Shown here in pieces: positions 1 to 10,439 of a stretch of DNA of 64,000 nt (position 1 is its first letter; the number at the start of each line of letters is the position of its first letter). This DNA is from Pyxicephalus adspersus (taxonomy: Eukaryota; Chordata; Amphibia; Anura; Pyxicephalidae). The translations under genes and the position numbers were made by a program. The stretch is from the NCBI RefSeq assembly GCF_032062135.1, contig NC_092866.1, forward strand, positions 27,433,820 to 27,497,819, in the 5' to 3' direction. Below the pieces are notes generated by a model, which searched no databases, was not told where the DNA came from, and worked only from the letters and a program-made list of their open reading frames with translations.

Positions 1-1545
1 ATTTGCCACTTGGCTGCCCAATCAAACAGTACATCCAGGTCTGCTTGTAGATTATAGAAGTCCTGTATGGACTTATTTTCTTTTACATAGTTTGGTGTCA
101 TCTGCAAACACAGAAATTGTACTTTTAATCCCAAACTCTATATCATTTTTAAAGATGTTAAACAGTAAAGGTCCAAACACTGAACCTTGGGGTACATCAC
201 TAATAACCTTAGACCATTCAGAGTATGAATCATTAATAACTACTTCTCTCTGAATGAGATTGTTAAGTCAGTTCTTCATCCATTTACAGATTGAATTTTC
301 TAAACCTATTGACCCTAGCTTGCATATTAACTGTTTGTGGGGTACTGTGTCAAATGCTTTAGCAAAGTCCAAGTACACTATATCAACTGCTATTCCACTG
401 TCTACTTACTTCCTCATAAAAAGAGAGTAAATTTGTTTGACAACTTTGGTCTTTCTTGAAGCCATGCTGACTATCACGTATAATATTGTTTTCTAGCAGA
501 AACTCCTATATGTGGTTCTTACCAAGTGCTCTAGGACCTTTCCAACTATGGACATTAAACTAACTTGTCTGTAGTTACCTGGTAATGACTTTGCTCCCTT
601 TTTGAAGATAGAAACCACACTTACATCAATCCATTGGTACTATGCCAGTGATAATTCTCTAAAAATTATAAATAATGACTAATAAAATAACTGAGCTCAG
701 CTCTTTGAGGACACGTGGATGTAATCCATCAGGTCCTGGTGCTTTGTCAACCTTAACTTTGCCCAACTGTTTCATAATCATTTCAATTTTGAACCATTGT
801 GACTCATTTAAGCAGTTTCTATGCTTTTATGCTTTTAAAACATGGGTTTTAATTTTAGCCTCATAAACTTATTTCCCATTGGAATATATTTTTTAGTGTG
901 CTTGTGTAAACAGACTCAAAACATTCCCATTTCTGATCTGTGTTCTTTAAGGACAATATTGTCTTCCAGTCCAAGTCACAATGGGCCATCCTTATTATAG
1001 GAAAATTTGCTCTCTTAAAATTAAATGTTTTTATCTTTCCTGTTTCTGCTTCCTGTTACAGTTTACATTAAATGAAATCATAATATGGCCACTGGTACCC
1101 AGATTCTCTTTTATATGCCCATTGTTTATAAGCTCAGCTATGCTAGAAAGCACTAGGCCACAGAGTGTCATTTCTAGTTTGGGCTTCTATAAAATTATCT
1201 TGTATTAAATATTAAATTTCCTCCCTTTTGCTGTTCTTGTAGTGCCATTTCTCCAGTCAATGTCCCGGTAGAAGAAATCACCCATGATTAAAACCTGTTC
1301 TAGTTTTATTGCTGCCTTTTCTATCTGTGCTAGTAGTTGATTCTCTATTTCTTCCTTAGCACTAGGGGGCCTATAGCAGACTCCAATAATTAATTGTGTT
1401 TTATGCATCCCGACATTCTACTCCACCCATAATGTTTCAACCTCATTGCTTGCTCCATCAACAATTTCTTCTTTCACTTCTTTCAGATCACTTCTCACAT
1501 ACAAACGAACACCACCACCCTTTCGTTTGACTAATGCTTTTTATA
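1..1545 (-). mobile_element. CR1-like LINE relic (endonuclease + reverse transcriptase)
   Basis: On the minus strand, from 1545 down to about 1205, an apurinic-type endonuclease domain can be read, with VCYRPPSAKEEIENQL and a degraded MGDF...DIDW motif. From about 790 to 1 follow reverse transcriptase motifs: KAPGPDGLHPRVLKEL, a FKKG...PGNY segment, YLDFAKAFDTVPH near 335-395 and FADDTKL near 91-118. This order and the FADDTKL catalytic box are typical of the CR1 clade. Several stops and frameshifts break the frame, so it is a dead copy. The 3' end runs off the left edge of the window. The fragment at 4336-4985 is the same family in the opposite orientation. Confidence 0.85.
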
Positions 1546-1873
1546 CATTAAGGCTTTTAACTCCCCTATTTTGTTTGCCAGACTTCTGGCATTGGTGAAC
1601 AGGCTCTTTAACCCCTCTAACAGTAATCCCGAGTGTGACTGGCATCACCCCCGGAATTTACAATAGCTGCTCGCATCACCCGAAGGATGTGACGCTTGCT
1701 TCCGGGTGATGCAAGCAGCATCGTTGGTGGATTCAGGGGGGTGAGCAGGGCGGGGACATCCCCATCGCATCACCCGGCAAGATATGACATCTTCCGGGTG
1801 TGCGGTGGAGTGATAGATTCTGGGAGTGGGAAATTTAAAAGCAGATTAGTGAAAACTGAAGAAAATTTGGGAA

Positions 1874-3226
1874 GTGTCTCCTATGGCAACCTATGTGCCA
1901 GAAAGAGATGTCAGCATTGAGGAAAATCTAATGGCTTACAAGGGGAGGCTCAGTTGGGTGCAGTACATTGCGTCAAAGAGGGAACAATTTGGCGTGAAAA
2001 CATATATGCTGTGCGAATCCTCATCTGGCTACTTTTTGAATACAGTACTTTACACTGAAAAAGGGACCCAGTTCAACCCCAGATACAGCCATTATGGATT
2101 GGCAACATCTTCAGTGCTATCCCTCATTGAGCCATTGCTAGGTCAGGGCTATTGTGTCACAACTGACAATTTCTACTCCTCTCCTGAGCTTTTTGAGCTT
2201 CTTCTGCAACACAGAACAGATGCCTATAGAACCGTTAGGGCTAACCGGCACAACCTGCCATCAGTGTTTACAAAAGTGAAGCAGAAGACAGGAGAAATTG
2301 TTGCCTGGTAGAAAAGCAAGATGATGGCCCTTCCATTTCATCTTAGAATCAAATTCAAGCTCCTGTGCTTTGCCTTCAAATCCCTCCACAGTTATTTTCC
2401 CACTTACATTTCTGACCTGGTAAAAAAGTACTCCCCCAGCTGCTCTCTCGGCTCCTCCAATGACCTACTAATGACTTCCTCATTAATAACCACATCACAC
2501 AGATGGATACAAGGCTTCTCTAGAGCTGCCCCAACTCTTTGGAATGGTCTTCCTCGTCCTATTCGGCTTGCTTCTACCTTCTGCTCATTTAAAAGAGCAC
2601 TCAAAACCTATTTTTTCAAACTTGCCTACCCACCTTCTTCTGCCTTTTGAAACCATCACTACTTCCCACCACTACATATCTCCCATCCTATTGTGTATAA
2701 ATTCCCCCACCTACTATATTGTAAGCTCTTCGGGGCAGGGTCTTCCCCTCCTGTATCACTGTCTGTATTAGTCTGTCATTTGCAACCCCTATTTAATGTA
2801 TAGCGCTGTGTAATATGTTGGCGCCGTATAAATCCTATTTATTAATAATATTAATAATAATAATGGCCCTGAGATGGCATGACAAGAAAGATGTGTGCCT
2901 GATGAGTACTGTCCGTAATGCTTCCACTGGTATACACAAAACGTGGGAAAGAAGTGATGAAGCCACAGGTGGTGATTGACTACAACAACTCCATGGGAGG
3001 TGTCAACAGAGCTGACCAAGTCAAGAACCACCAAACACCATCAGTGGCTATAAATAGACCTGGACGTCGTGCTTCCACCGTTGTCAACCCAGAACGCCTG
3101 ACTGGTCATCACTTCATTGAATACATCCCACCAACCCAGAAAAAGGCAGCACTTACAAGGATGTGTGTGGTTTGCTGCTCAAAGACTGATGACAGAGGAA
3201 GAATACTTAACTTAACTTATCTCCAC
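1874..3226 (+). pseudogene. piggyBac transposase pseudogene, split by LINE insertion
   Basis: The first part (about 1920-2331) reads through KGRLSWVQYIASKREQFG, LCESSSGY and TTDNFYSSP, which are core DDE_Tnp_1_7 (piggyBac) motifs; the Asp of TDNF fits the second catalytic residue. The second part resumes at 2863 with ALRWHDKKDVCLMSTV, then KPQVVIDYNNSMGGVNRADQ, and ends in the cysteine-rich tail (LTGHHFIEYIPP, RMCVVCCSK). The usual GVD catalytic Asp before ADQ is Asn here. About 60 residues normally found between ADQ and the tail are missing, as is the N-terminus. With the 531-bp insertion, a stop just before it and a frame change after it, this gene is dead. Family assignment is firm; boundaries are approximate. 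Confidence 0.85.
2332..2862 (+). mobile_element. L2-like LINE, 5'-truncated 3' end inserted in piggyBac
   Basis: An open frame from 2321 to 2650 encodes the conserved C-terminal segment found after the reverse transcriptase in L2-like LINEs (RIKFKLLCFAFKSLH, then RAAPTLWNGLPRPIR and SFKRALKTYFFKLAY). It is followed by a 3' UTR with the L2-type TTGTAAGCTCTTCGGGGCAG box and a TAA-rich microsatellite tail. The piggyBac frame is interrupted exactly here: ATGGCCCT occurs at 2324-2331 and again at 2863-2870, flanking the insert as a target duplication. The same 3' tail recurs at 45395-45545 and, inverted, at 63713-63851. Confidence 0.88.
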
Positions 3227-3635
3227 TTAGGAGGTATCCCTCACAATGTATTCTTTAATCAAGGCTACCATACAATGTTCTCCACCAGTCCTCTGAGGAA
3301 GCCGTTTGGCGAAATGCATCAGGATAAGAGACGTTTTACTCATACACCTATGTGCAACTCCTTGGAATGGGGAGCCTCTGTAAAGTTTGTAGGTCATATC
3401 CCCCATGAAATTGTGAATGGGAATGACCGTACTTATTATTTACTATACCTACTTATGTTACAGGTTTATATGACTTATACTTGACTATAATATAATTTTT
3501 AAGTGCCAAAAAATCCCTGCTTTCTCTGTCTTGTTTACCTAATGTTTGATACTCTGGGGTTGGCACCAACATTAGGAATTTGGAGGTTAGGTATAATACC
3601 TTCACAATTTTTCCTACTGAAAGAAGTGGTCACGC
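3227..3635. other. No gene; degenerate repeat motif
   Basis: No convincing coding sequence. At about 3290-3320 there is CTGAGGAAGCCGTTTGGCGA, a decayed form of a GAAGCC...GCGAAA motif that also appears inverted near 35860-35880. Its element type is not clear from this window. Confidence 0.4.
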
Positions 3636-4276
3636 AGATAAAGGGTGATCAACAGGATCAAAAGCTGAAGAAAGATCTAGGAGAAAAAGGAGGGAAAGTT
3701 CCCTTGTGATGAGGTTATTGGCAGGGGTGTACTGGTAAAAAAAGAAGAGAGGGCACCGTACTATCCACGACCTGCCCACCCCACTACACTCCTCCAGAGT
3801 GACTTCATGATAGCAGAACCTGCTCAATCTCCCATCCCAGGTCTGAACCGGTTGTGTTCAGAGAGACAAACCGCCCACTGCCCTGAGCCTGCAATTCAAT
3901 AAGGGAGACATGGTCCGCAGTTCTGGCTGGTGCGCCCCACCCAGCGGGGCCCTTCTCCTGAAAAAATAGGCCCATTCCTGAAAAAAGAGGGGGCATGGCG
4001 TTCTCACCCATGCCTGCCCTACTACTGGTCATTAGCAACTTTAGTAAGAGCAGTTTCAGTGGCTTTGGCAGCTCAAAAGCCAGACTGGAGTGAGTCAAGT
4101 ATTGAGTAAGTGTCCAGATAGTCGGTGAGTCTTTCATAGACAAGTTTGAAGGCATGTTGGAGAAGGGATATAAGATAGTAGCTATAAAGTAGTAAGGGTC
4201 TAGTGAGAGTTTCTTCAGGAAAGGGAGAATAATGGCATGTTTGTTGGTGGGGTACCAAATAAATACCAGGCCTCAT
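3636..4276 (-). mobile_element. L2-like LINE reverse transcriptase relic
   Basis: Minus strand. From 4276 to about 4030 it reads KLVYERLTDYLDTYSILDSL, QSGF and ATETALTKVAND, matching the early RT motifs of L2-like LINEs (NQL..YL...LD..QSGFR..HSTETAL). The frame resumes after the insert at about 3713 with NLITRELSLLFLLDLSSAFD, the RT motif containing the first catalytic Asp, then PVDH. A 306-bp hAT-like element separates the two pieces. The copy contains stops and is dead. Confidence 0.8.
3722..4027. mobile_element. hAT-like MITE inside L2-like relic
   Basis: It is about 306 bp, begins CAGGGGTGTACTGG and ends with CTACTACTG. It is flanked by imperfect 8-bp repeats, GTTATTGG (3714-3721) and GTCATTAG (4028-4035), and removing it restores the L2-like frame. 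CAG ends and 8-bp duplications are hallmarks of hAT elements. Internal segments (CAGAGTGAC..CATG, GAGCCTG, TGGCYGGTGC) are shared with the repeat at 53930-54132, and the GGCYGGTGCGCCCC part also with about 45200-45270. Confidence 0.65.
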
Positions 4277-4335
4277 GGATCTATGTGTAAAAAGGTGTCA
4301 CTTTGGCAAACGAGGTTGTGAGTTTGAACCCCTTG

Positions 4336-4985
4336 TTCAGCTTGCTTACATTGAAGCAATTGTTATAGAAGAATTTGTTTATGGACCAATAGATGAGGTT
4401 GGGACATTATGGGTAGAGTTAAATATGGGGATGCATAATACACAGTTAATTATTGGAGTCTGCTATAGGCCCCCCCAGTGCTAAAAAATAGAAAATCAAC
4501 TACTAGCACATATAGAAAGAGCTGCGAAAGCTGGCATAGTTTTAGTAATGGGAGATTTTGACTACCCTGACATTTACTGGAGTACTGGCACTACAGGAAC
4601 AGCAAAAGGATGGAAATTTATGAATTTAATAATTTTATGGTAAAGTTTATAGAAGCCACAGCTAGAAATGATACTCTGCTGGACCTAGTATTTTTCTGAC
4701 AATACAGAGCTTATAAACAATGTGCATATAAAAGAGAATCTGGGTAGCAGTCACCATAAAATGATTTCTTTTTTTTTCATTTAATGTAAGCTGTAAACAG
4801 GAAAGATAAAAACATTAAAATTTAGGGGAGCAAATTTCCCATTATTAGTGGAGGCTCTCTATGATTTGGACTGGGAGAGAATATTGTCCTCAAAGAACAC
4901 AGAACGGAAATGGAAATGTTTCAAGCCTGTTAATAGGTTTAAGAGGCTAAAATTAAACCCTATGTAGCTCACAGCTGCATTAGGA
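4336..4985 (+). mobile_element. CR1-like LINE fragment (endonuclease)
   Basis: Plus strand. It reads DEVGTLWVELNMGMH and QLIIGVCYRPP, then after a small frameshift MGDFDYPDIYW and TGTAKGWKF, then ARNDTLLDLVFS and ELINNVHIKENLGSS. These are the endonuclease domain and following linker of the same CR1-like family as 1-1545, where the same linker is present on the minus strand. Stops and frameshifts show that it is dead, and no RT domain follows. Confidence 0.8.
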
Positions 4986-5422
4986 GGTACTGGGTGTTAT
5001 GATCCCTCAGATGAATCTCTAGGATGGCTTCTGAATTCGGCACATTTGGAGAGGTTGCTTACTGCTCCACATGTAAGGAGCAGAGAACAGAGAAGATGGT
5101 GATAGTGCCTGAGGCCTAGACTGGAGGCCTGTGGGGGATGGGGGTGCAAGACTGCCATCTAGAGATTGCAGGCTAGACAGCCTTCCTGATAGATTGTAAT
5201 GTTAAGTGTGATTGGGAAAGTTTGTGGACCAACTAGGATTGGCCACAACCTTTCCTAACAAAAGGTTTCCCCCTGAGATGGAAAGAGGGACTCAAGAGAC
5301 AGAAGAGGACAGAAGAAGGACTTGACAGCCAGGAGACCCCAGGGGAAGTTGTAAAGGACCTTGCCTGGCTGACATGGGACCAATTTGAAGCTTTAACAGA
5401 CAAAGACTCAAGATCAAGTACC
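4986..5422. other. No recognisable feature
   Basis: No coding sequence, terminal repeat or RNA gene is evident in this stretch. Confidence 0.5.
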
Positions 5423-6152
5423 TACCGTATTTTTCGGACCATTAGACNNNNNNNNNNNNNNNNNNNNNNNNNNNNNNNNNNNNNNNNNNNNNNNNNNNNN
5501 NNNNNNNNNNNNNNNNNNNNNNNNNNNNNNNNNNNNNNNNNNNNNNNNNNNNNNNNNNNNNNNNNNNNNNNNNNNNNNNNNNNNNNNNNNNNNNNNNNNN
5601 NNNNNNNNNNNNNNNNNNNNNNNNNNNNNNNNNNNNNNNNNNNNNNNNNNNNNNNNNNNNNNNNNNNNNNNNNNNNNNNNNNNNNNNNNNNNNNNNNNNN
5701 NNNNNNNNNNNNNNNNNNNNNNNNNNNNNNNNNNNNNNNNNNNNNNNNNNNNNNNNNNNNNNNNNNNNNNNNNNNNNNNNNNNNNNNNNNNNNNNNNNNN
5801 NNNNNNNNNNNNNNNNNNNNNNNNNNNNNNNNNNNNNNNNNNNNNNNNNNNNNNNNNNNNNNNNNNNNNNNNNNNNNNNNNNNNNNNNNNNNNNNNNNNN
5901 NNNNNNNNNNNNNNNNNNNNNNNNNNNNNNNNNNNNNNNNNNNNNNNNNNNNNNNNNNNNNNNNNNNNNNNNNNNNNNNNNNNNNNNNNNNNNNNNNNNN
6001 NNNNNNNNNNNNNNNNNNNNNNNNNNNNGGGGACACAGGTAAGTAAAAAAATATGCCCCTGTACCTCTGCATTCGGACCATAAGACGCACCCTGATTTTC
6101 CCCCCACTTTAGGAGGAAAAAAAGTGCGTCTTATGGTCCGAAAAATACGGTA
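5423..6152. mobile_element. TIR DNA transposon around an assembly gap
   Basis: The left end TACCGTATTTTTCGGACCAT (5423-) is matched in inverted orientation at the right end (up to 6152, ATGGTCCGAAAAATACGGTA), consistent with a TA-flanked element of the widespread CCGTATTTTTCGG type. The right end is itself a hairpin: CGGACCATAAGACGCAC near 6074 pairs with GTGCGTCTTATGGTCCG ending near 6140. Positions 5448-6028 are unknown bases, so any coding capacity is hidden. I do not assign a superfamily. Confidence 0.75.
5448..6028. other. Assembly gap (581 N)
   Basis: Run of unknown bases inside the palindromic TIR element. Confidence 1.
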
Positions 6153-6329
6153 GTTTCCAATGTGATCGCCTAACGCCAAATTGTTAAAAGCTCTTACTGA
6201 AGCTTAATAACTATTATTGTGTCTTTTTGTATAGAGTGCCAGTGTTCACTCACTAGTAATGGCTAGATAGCATGCACATATATGTGTATGTATGCAAGGT
6301 TTTGATCTCACAGTATTGACTGTGAATTT

Positions 6330-6715
6330 GTCTTTACTGCCTTGGGGAAAAAGAATGGGAGCACAGAGCCTCCTGGGATACCCACATTACACATCCCCAG
6401 AAGCTTCTGGTTTGAGTTTTTTCTTCAATGGGGAAAAAAATGCAGACCTCTTGGATGCACAGTGAGATTGGCATTTTTTTTTCCCCTGTTTACCGCATGC
6501 TACTGTACCCGATCTTGCGCCGATGCAGTGCAAGATCAGGTGACATAGGCAGGAGCCGGAAGATGAAAAAAAAATATGGTGGTAAAGAGACGCAGGGACG
6601 AAGACAGATTACAGGACGGCAAGGGACCCAATCCAGAAAACCACCAGCAGGATTGAGGGATCTGCAGAAGTAAAGGTGAGTCAGTTTTTCTTTTAGTTTA
6701 ATTTCACTTTAAATG
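6330..6715. repeat. MITE-like repeat with GATCTTGCGC hairpin
   Basis: It contains GAGCCTCCTGGGATACCC and an imperfect hairpin, CCCGATCTTGCGC pairing with GTGCAAGATCAGG (about 6506-6542). The same ingredients, in either orientation, occur at 8020-8200, 42498-42960, 43650-44110 and 60565-60800, so this is a dispersed family. The right side ends in an A/T-rich segment with CACTTTAAATG. Ends are not sharply defined. Confidence 0.6.
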
Positions 6716-6781
6716 CCACAAGCTTTCCATATTTACATGATGTCATCAATTTAAGCCATTTTTGTAACAAGCAATTTGTAT

Positions 6782-7109
6782 GGGCAGCACGACGGTTCAG
6801 AGGTTAGCAATTTGGCCCTTGCAGCGTTGGGTCCCAGGTTCGAATTTTGACTATCTGCATCAAGTTTGCAGGTTCTCCACGTGTTTGCGTGGGTTTCCTT
6901 TGGGTACTCTGGTTTTCTCCCACAGTCCAAAAACATGCCGTTAGGTTATTTGGCTTCCCCCCCAAAATTGACCTTAAACTGTTTTAAAGACACATGACTG
7001 AGCTATGCACATTTGATTGTGAACCCCTTTGAGGGACAGCTAGTGACAACACTATGGACTTTGTAAAGCGCAGTGTAATATGTCGGTGCTATATAAATAC
7101 TGTGTAATA
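6782..7109 (+). mobile_element. tRNA-derived SINE with L2-like tail
   Basis: The head resembles a tRNA: a box A-like CGGTTCAGAGG at 6793-6803 and a box B-like GGTTCGAATT at 6837-6846, spaced as in pol III internal promoters. The body continues through GTTTGCGTGGGTTTCC. The 3' end (about 7061-7103, GCGCAGTGTAATATGTCGGT then CTATATAAATACTG) is clearly related to the 3' tail of the L2-like LINE at 2799-2835. This suggests the SINE borrowed the LINE tail for mobilisation. A piggyBac-type MITE begins exactly at its A/T-rich tail. Confidence 0.8.
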
Positions 7110-7882
7110 TTAACCACCTGGGCGTTTCACTGATGTCTAGATTTCTGTACCAAAAGCGGTACACTGTTTTTCATGAAATTTTTGTTTTTAAATTGTAGAC
7201 CTGTAACTTACAGAAATATGTCCGAACAAGGGTCTAGAAGATATCATGAATATAAAAAATGGGCATTTTGGCATGGAAATTTATTTTAGATTTTAGGCTA
7301 TAATTCACCGAATTACTCAATAATTACTTATAATTCACCTAGTTACCACATAACTCACCGAAATATGTCCAAAATTTTATAAATTTTTTAATAAATTTTT
7401 TTTTATAAACATATAAAAAAAAAAATCTTTAAAAAAAAAACTTTAAAAAAAAAAAAGTGTATAATGTAATTTAATTGTACAGTAGCTTATATAATATATA
7501 TATAATACAATTATATATATATATTATATAAAGATTACTTTGTATTGGACTCAATACAGCTTTTTTGTATTGAGCTCAATACAAAGTTATTTGAATTTCC
7601 CGCCCCGCCTCCCGCACTGACGCATGCAGCGACGTCACCGGGAAACCTCGGAGATTGTCACTGCACACGCCGGGAGAACACAGAAGAGAGAGGACGTGTC
7701 CGGAGGAGCTGCGGGGACCGGGTAAGTATATTCTTTCAATTGTAATCTGATTGTCATACAATGTATGACAATCGGATTGCAATATAATGTTTGTTTACCC
7801 ACCTGAGAAAAGTTCGGGTTTAACACTTTTTGCAAGTGTTTTTACCCCCAACCAAGGTCGGGTTTAACGGTCGGGTGGTTAA
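7110..7882. mobile_element. piggyBac-type MITE (P1), TTAA-flanked
   Basis: It starts TTAACCACCTGGGCGTT and ends in the inverted form of TTAACCACCCGACCGTT, with TTAA at both edges, as expected for piggyBac insertion. The 773-bp interior has no coding capacity. It contains long A/T-rich runs and a 21-bp-arm hairpin (7740-7760 with 7762-7782; core GATTGTCATACA). It appears to be a diverged sister of the P2 and P3 elements. Confidence 0.75.
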
Positions 7883-8711
7883 TACTGTAAATTTTGACCT
7901 TGAAGAGCTTTTTGGGATGTTTACCCTATATGTGATTTGTTTGCTTTAGTCGTTTAAGATAATTTTTTATACTTATTTAACTAATATTATTTTAAATATT
8001 TGATGATCAAAAAAAAAAAAATACCACTTACCTTCACTGGTGAAAAGCCCCTGATCCTTCAACAAACCACGTTCAGTTCACAGCCATCCTTCTTCTTACG
8101 GGTTCTGGTCATGTCACCCCATCTCACACTGTCCTGCGCAAGATCGGGTAACGTGTCTTCCTAAAAAGGAAAAGTGCCAATCTCACTGCACACACATAAT
8201 TTATCATGATACATATACCTTCCATCATTTTTGTGTGCTTGTATGGTTTAAAATGAATGTGATATAGAAAACAAAATCCTCTAATCATTTATTTAATTAT
8301 TCTGTCCAGCAATGTTACTTGCAGAAGTAAAGAGAAATAAGAAATAGCATCAGCCCCTAAATTCCTTGAGCCATGCAGCCTGATGTACCTTTTCAGGATC
8401 CCCAGCACTCACTCTGAGTCTGTGGACTGCTGAAGGCGATTTTACTGGCAGATTAGTTCCCCACTCAATCCTGAGCTGTCATTGCCTGCTAGGGCTTTAT
8501 CGTCTTTCTGCTCAAAGTCCCCAGTGCCTGTTGTAGGGTTAAGTTAGGATAACTTGCTGCTGCTGTATAAAATTTATCTGATATATCACTAGTCAACAAA
8601 CATTTACTTGCCAAACAGATTAAAGTCATTTTAGGTTATTTCATAGAAAAATGAAACATAAAAATTAGGCAAATTTAAACTAGATATGCCTTTGTATACA
8701 AAATAAAACAT
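7883..8711. other. No gene; holds one MITE-family fragment
   Basis: Positions about 8020-8200 hold an inverted copy of the GATC-hairpin repeat (CTGCGCAAGATCGGGTAACG, GTGCCAATCTCACTGC). Nothing recognisable is seen in the rest. Confidence 0.5.
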
Positions 8712-8813
8712 TTTGGGGTTTGGCTAAGTGCGCAAGCAGGGTGGCAGCTTAACTGATCAGCTATGACTCCACAGGTGGGGGAATCGGCTTAAAAGTAGGC
8801 TACAGCGTGCAAG

Positions 8814-9713
8814 ATGGGGAAAAATCAGCGGGGAACACCCGCGGCAAAGCACCAGCAAGCGGGGGCGCAATCCCGGGACTTACCCGAGTTTTTTAAGGCT
8901 CAAAAACTGGAGGAGAAGCAGAGAGCAGATTCCAAGATGGCCCCTGTGTCACAGAAGGTGGAGTCTAGCAGAGACTCTTTTGCACCCTCAGCAGCTTTAG
9001 CAGAGGAGGAGGGAGAAACACAGAGGCCAGTGCTGCTGGCAGATTTATCCAGCATGCCTGCTGACATGAAGGCCACTCTTCACACAGCCATTGCTGAACT
9101 TCAAGGTAACTTTACAACTCTTCCTTTTAAGATAGAAGAGATGGCTTAAGTAGGGAAATCTCATAGGGTGGCAATTGCTAGAATTGAGCAGACGGTTTCC
9201 TCACACCGGGACCATTTGATTACAATGAATAGGCAGATTGAAGAGCTTGATTATCGGAGCAGAAGACATAACATAAGAATTAAAGGTCTGCCTGAATCGG
9301 TTCTCCGTGACCAGTTATATGATGCAGTGAGCACCTTATTTAAGGAGCTGCTTCCCAGGTCTGCTGACACGGTAATTGATATATTTAAAGTACACGGGGC
9401 TCCCAGACCCCGGGGCCCAGACCACCAGCCCCCCAGAGATGTGATCTGTGGAATACAAATGTCTTAGTCTGAAAAAGGGAAATCATGGCTGCTGCCAGGC
9501 AGAATGAATCAATCACCTATTAGTTTGAAAAATCGCAGGGACTTAAAACCCATTTTACAAGTGCTTCGTCGGAAGAAAAAACCCTATAGATGGCGCTTCC
9601 CATTAAGCCTTCAGGCTATATCCAATGGGAAAGTAGCAGTGCTACGTATACCCTCTGATCTGCCAATGTTTTGTGCAATGCTTCAAATACCGGAAATGAC
9701 AATACCGAAATAG
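8814..9713 (+). pseudogene. L1/Tx1-type ORF1 pseudogene (copy A)
   Basis: One reading frame of 300 codons, interrupted only by two in-frame stops (TAA 9147-9149, TAG 9465-9467). The order is a charged N-terminus, a coiled-coil-like stretch (IARIEQTVSSHRDHLITMNR), the RRM-type core RRHNIRIKGLPES, PRDVICGI, and the C-terminal-domain signature KKKPYRWRFPLSL. In L1-type elements this protein is an RNA-binding chaperone of the retrotransposition particle. Because all three pieces share a frame, decay is modest apart from the stops. Confidence 0.85.
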
Positions 9714-10439
9714 TACCAAGATTTTCATTTAGCTGGATCCCGACAGATGGACTCAAATCCCCCTTCTTCTCCTGTGGACAGCCCTAGTCCCAAGCGCAGT
9801 AAATTACCAGAGACGTCCCTAGGTATATTCCAAAGGGCCACGCCAAGGAAGAGGGCTGATTTAGGGACATCGTCAGACAGCCACTGACCTGGCCTGGCTG
9901 TGCGAGTTTTGCTATGATGTAATAGCTGTGCCTGTATTGTTCGCTGCTTTTTTTGAGCTGCAAGTTTCTCAGGGGACTGGTTTACACTTAATGTTCTTAA
10001 TACTGTTTTACGTGTTGTTTTGATCAAAGCTTAAAATTGTCTTATGTATGTTTACATTCGTAGAATGCTTGCCTAAAATATAGGGTGTTAACTGCCCTAT
10101 TTACTCCCCCGCCAAGTGGAGTTGAGAATGTTGAGATTGCCTATACCAACGTTCTACTGTTTATTAACTTTTTCTTTTCGGTTTTCTGCTAGACTGATCA
10201 GCCAAAATTTGGCCATTTTCTGTCTGTCCCCCAACCTGGGTGGTGCCTATATTATAGATATAGCACACCAAACTCCTAGAGACCCATGACACATTGTAGT
10301 GTCAGAGCCTCGTGTGTAAAATCCTTTAAAATTCCCCTTTTTTCTCTTCACCCCGTTGGGGCTGTTTATTACATACCATTCAGAGGTGATGGCGCCACTT
10401 GAGGTAACCATGGCGCATAGATTTTTTACTAATCATAAT

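Larger units (their letters stand above)
1608..3226 (+). mobile_element. piggyBac-type DNA transposon relic
   Basis: The left end begins with TTAA at 1608 followed by CCCCTCTAACAGTAATCCCG, close to the terminal sequence of the piggyBac-type MITE at 10763-11559 read from its right end. A subterminal imperfect repeat of ATCACCCG/CGGGTGAT motifs lies at 1640-1800. The transposase relic follows. I cannot find a right terminal repeat, and the sequence after about 3226 no longer reads as transposase, so the right end is lost or too decayed. The element is interrupted at 2332-2862 by an L2-like LINE end. Confidence 0.75.

Noticed and set aside
6782..6860. Functional tRNA gene
   Set aside because: Boxes A and B are present but degraded and the sequence continues into a SINE body with LINE tail; no acceptor stem closes.
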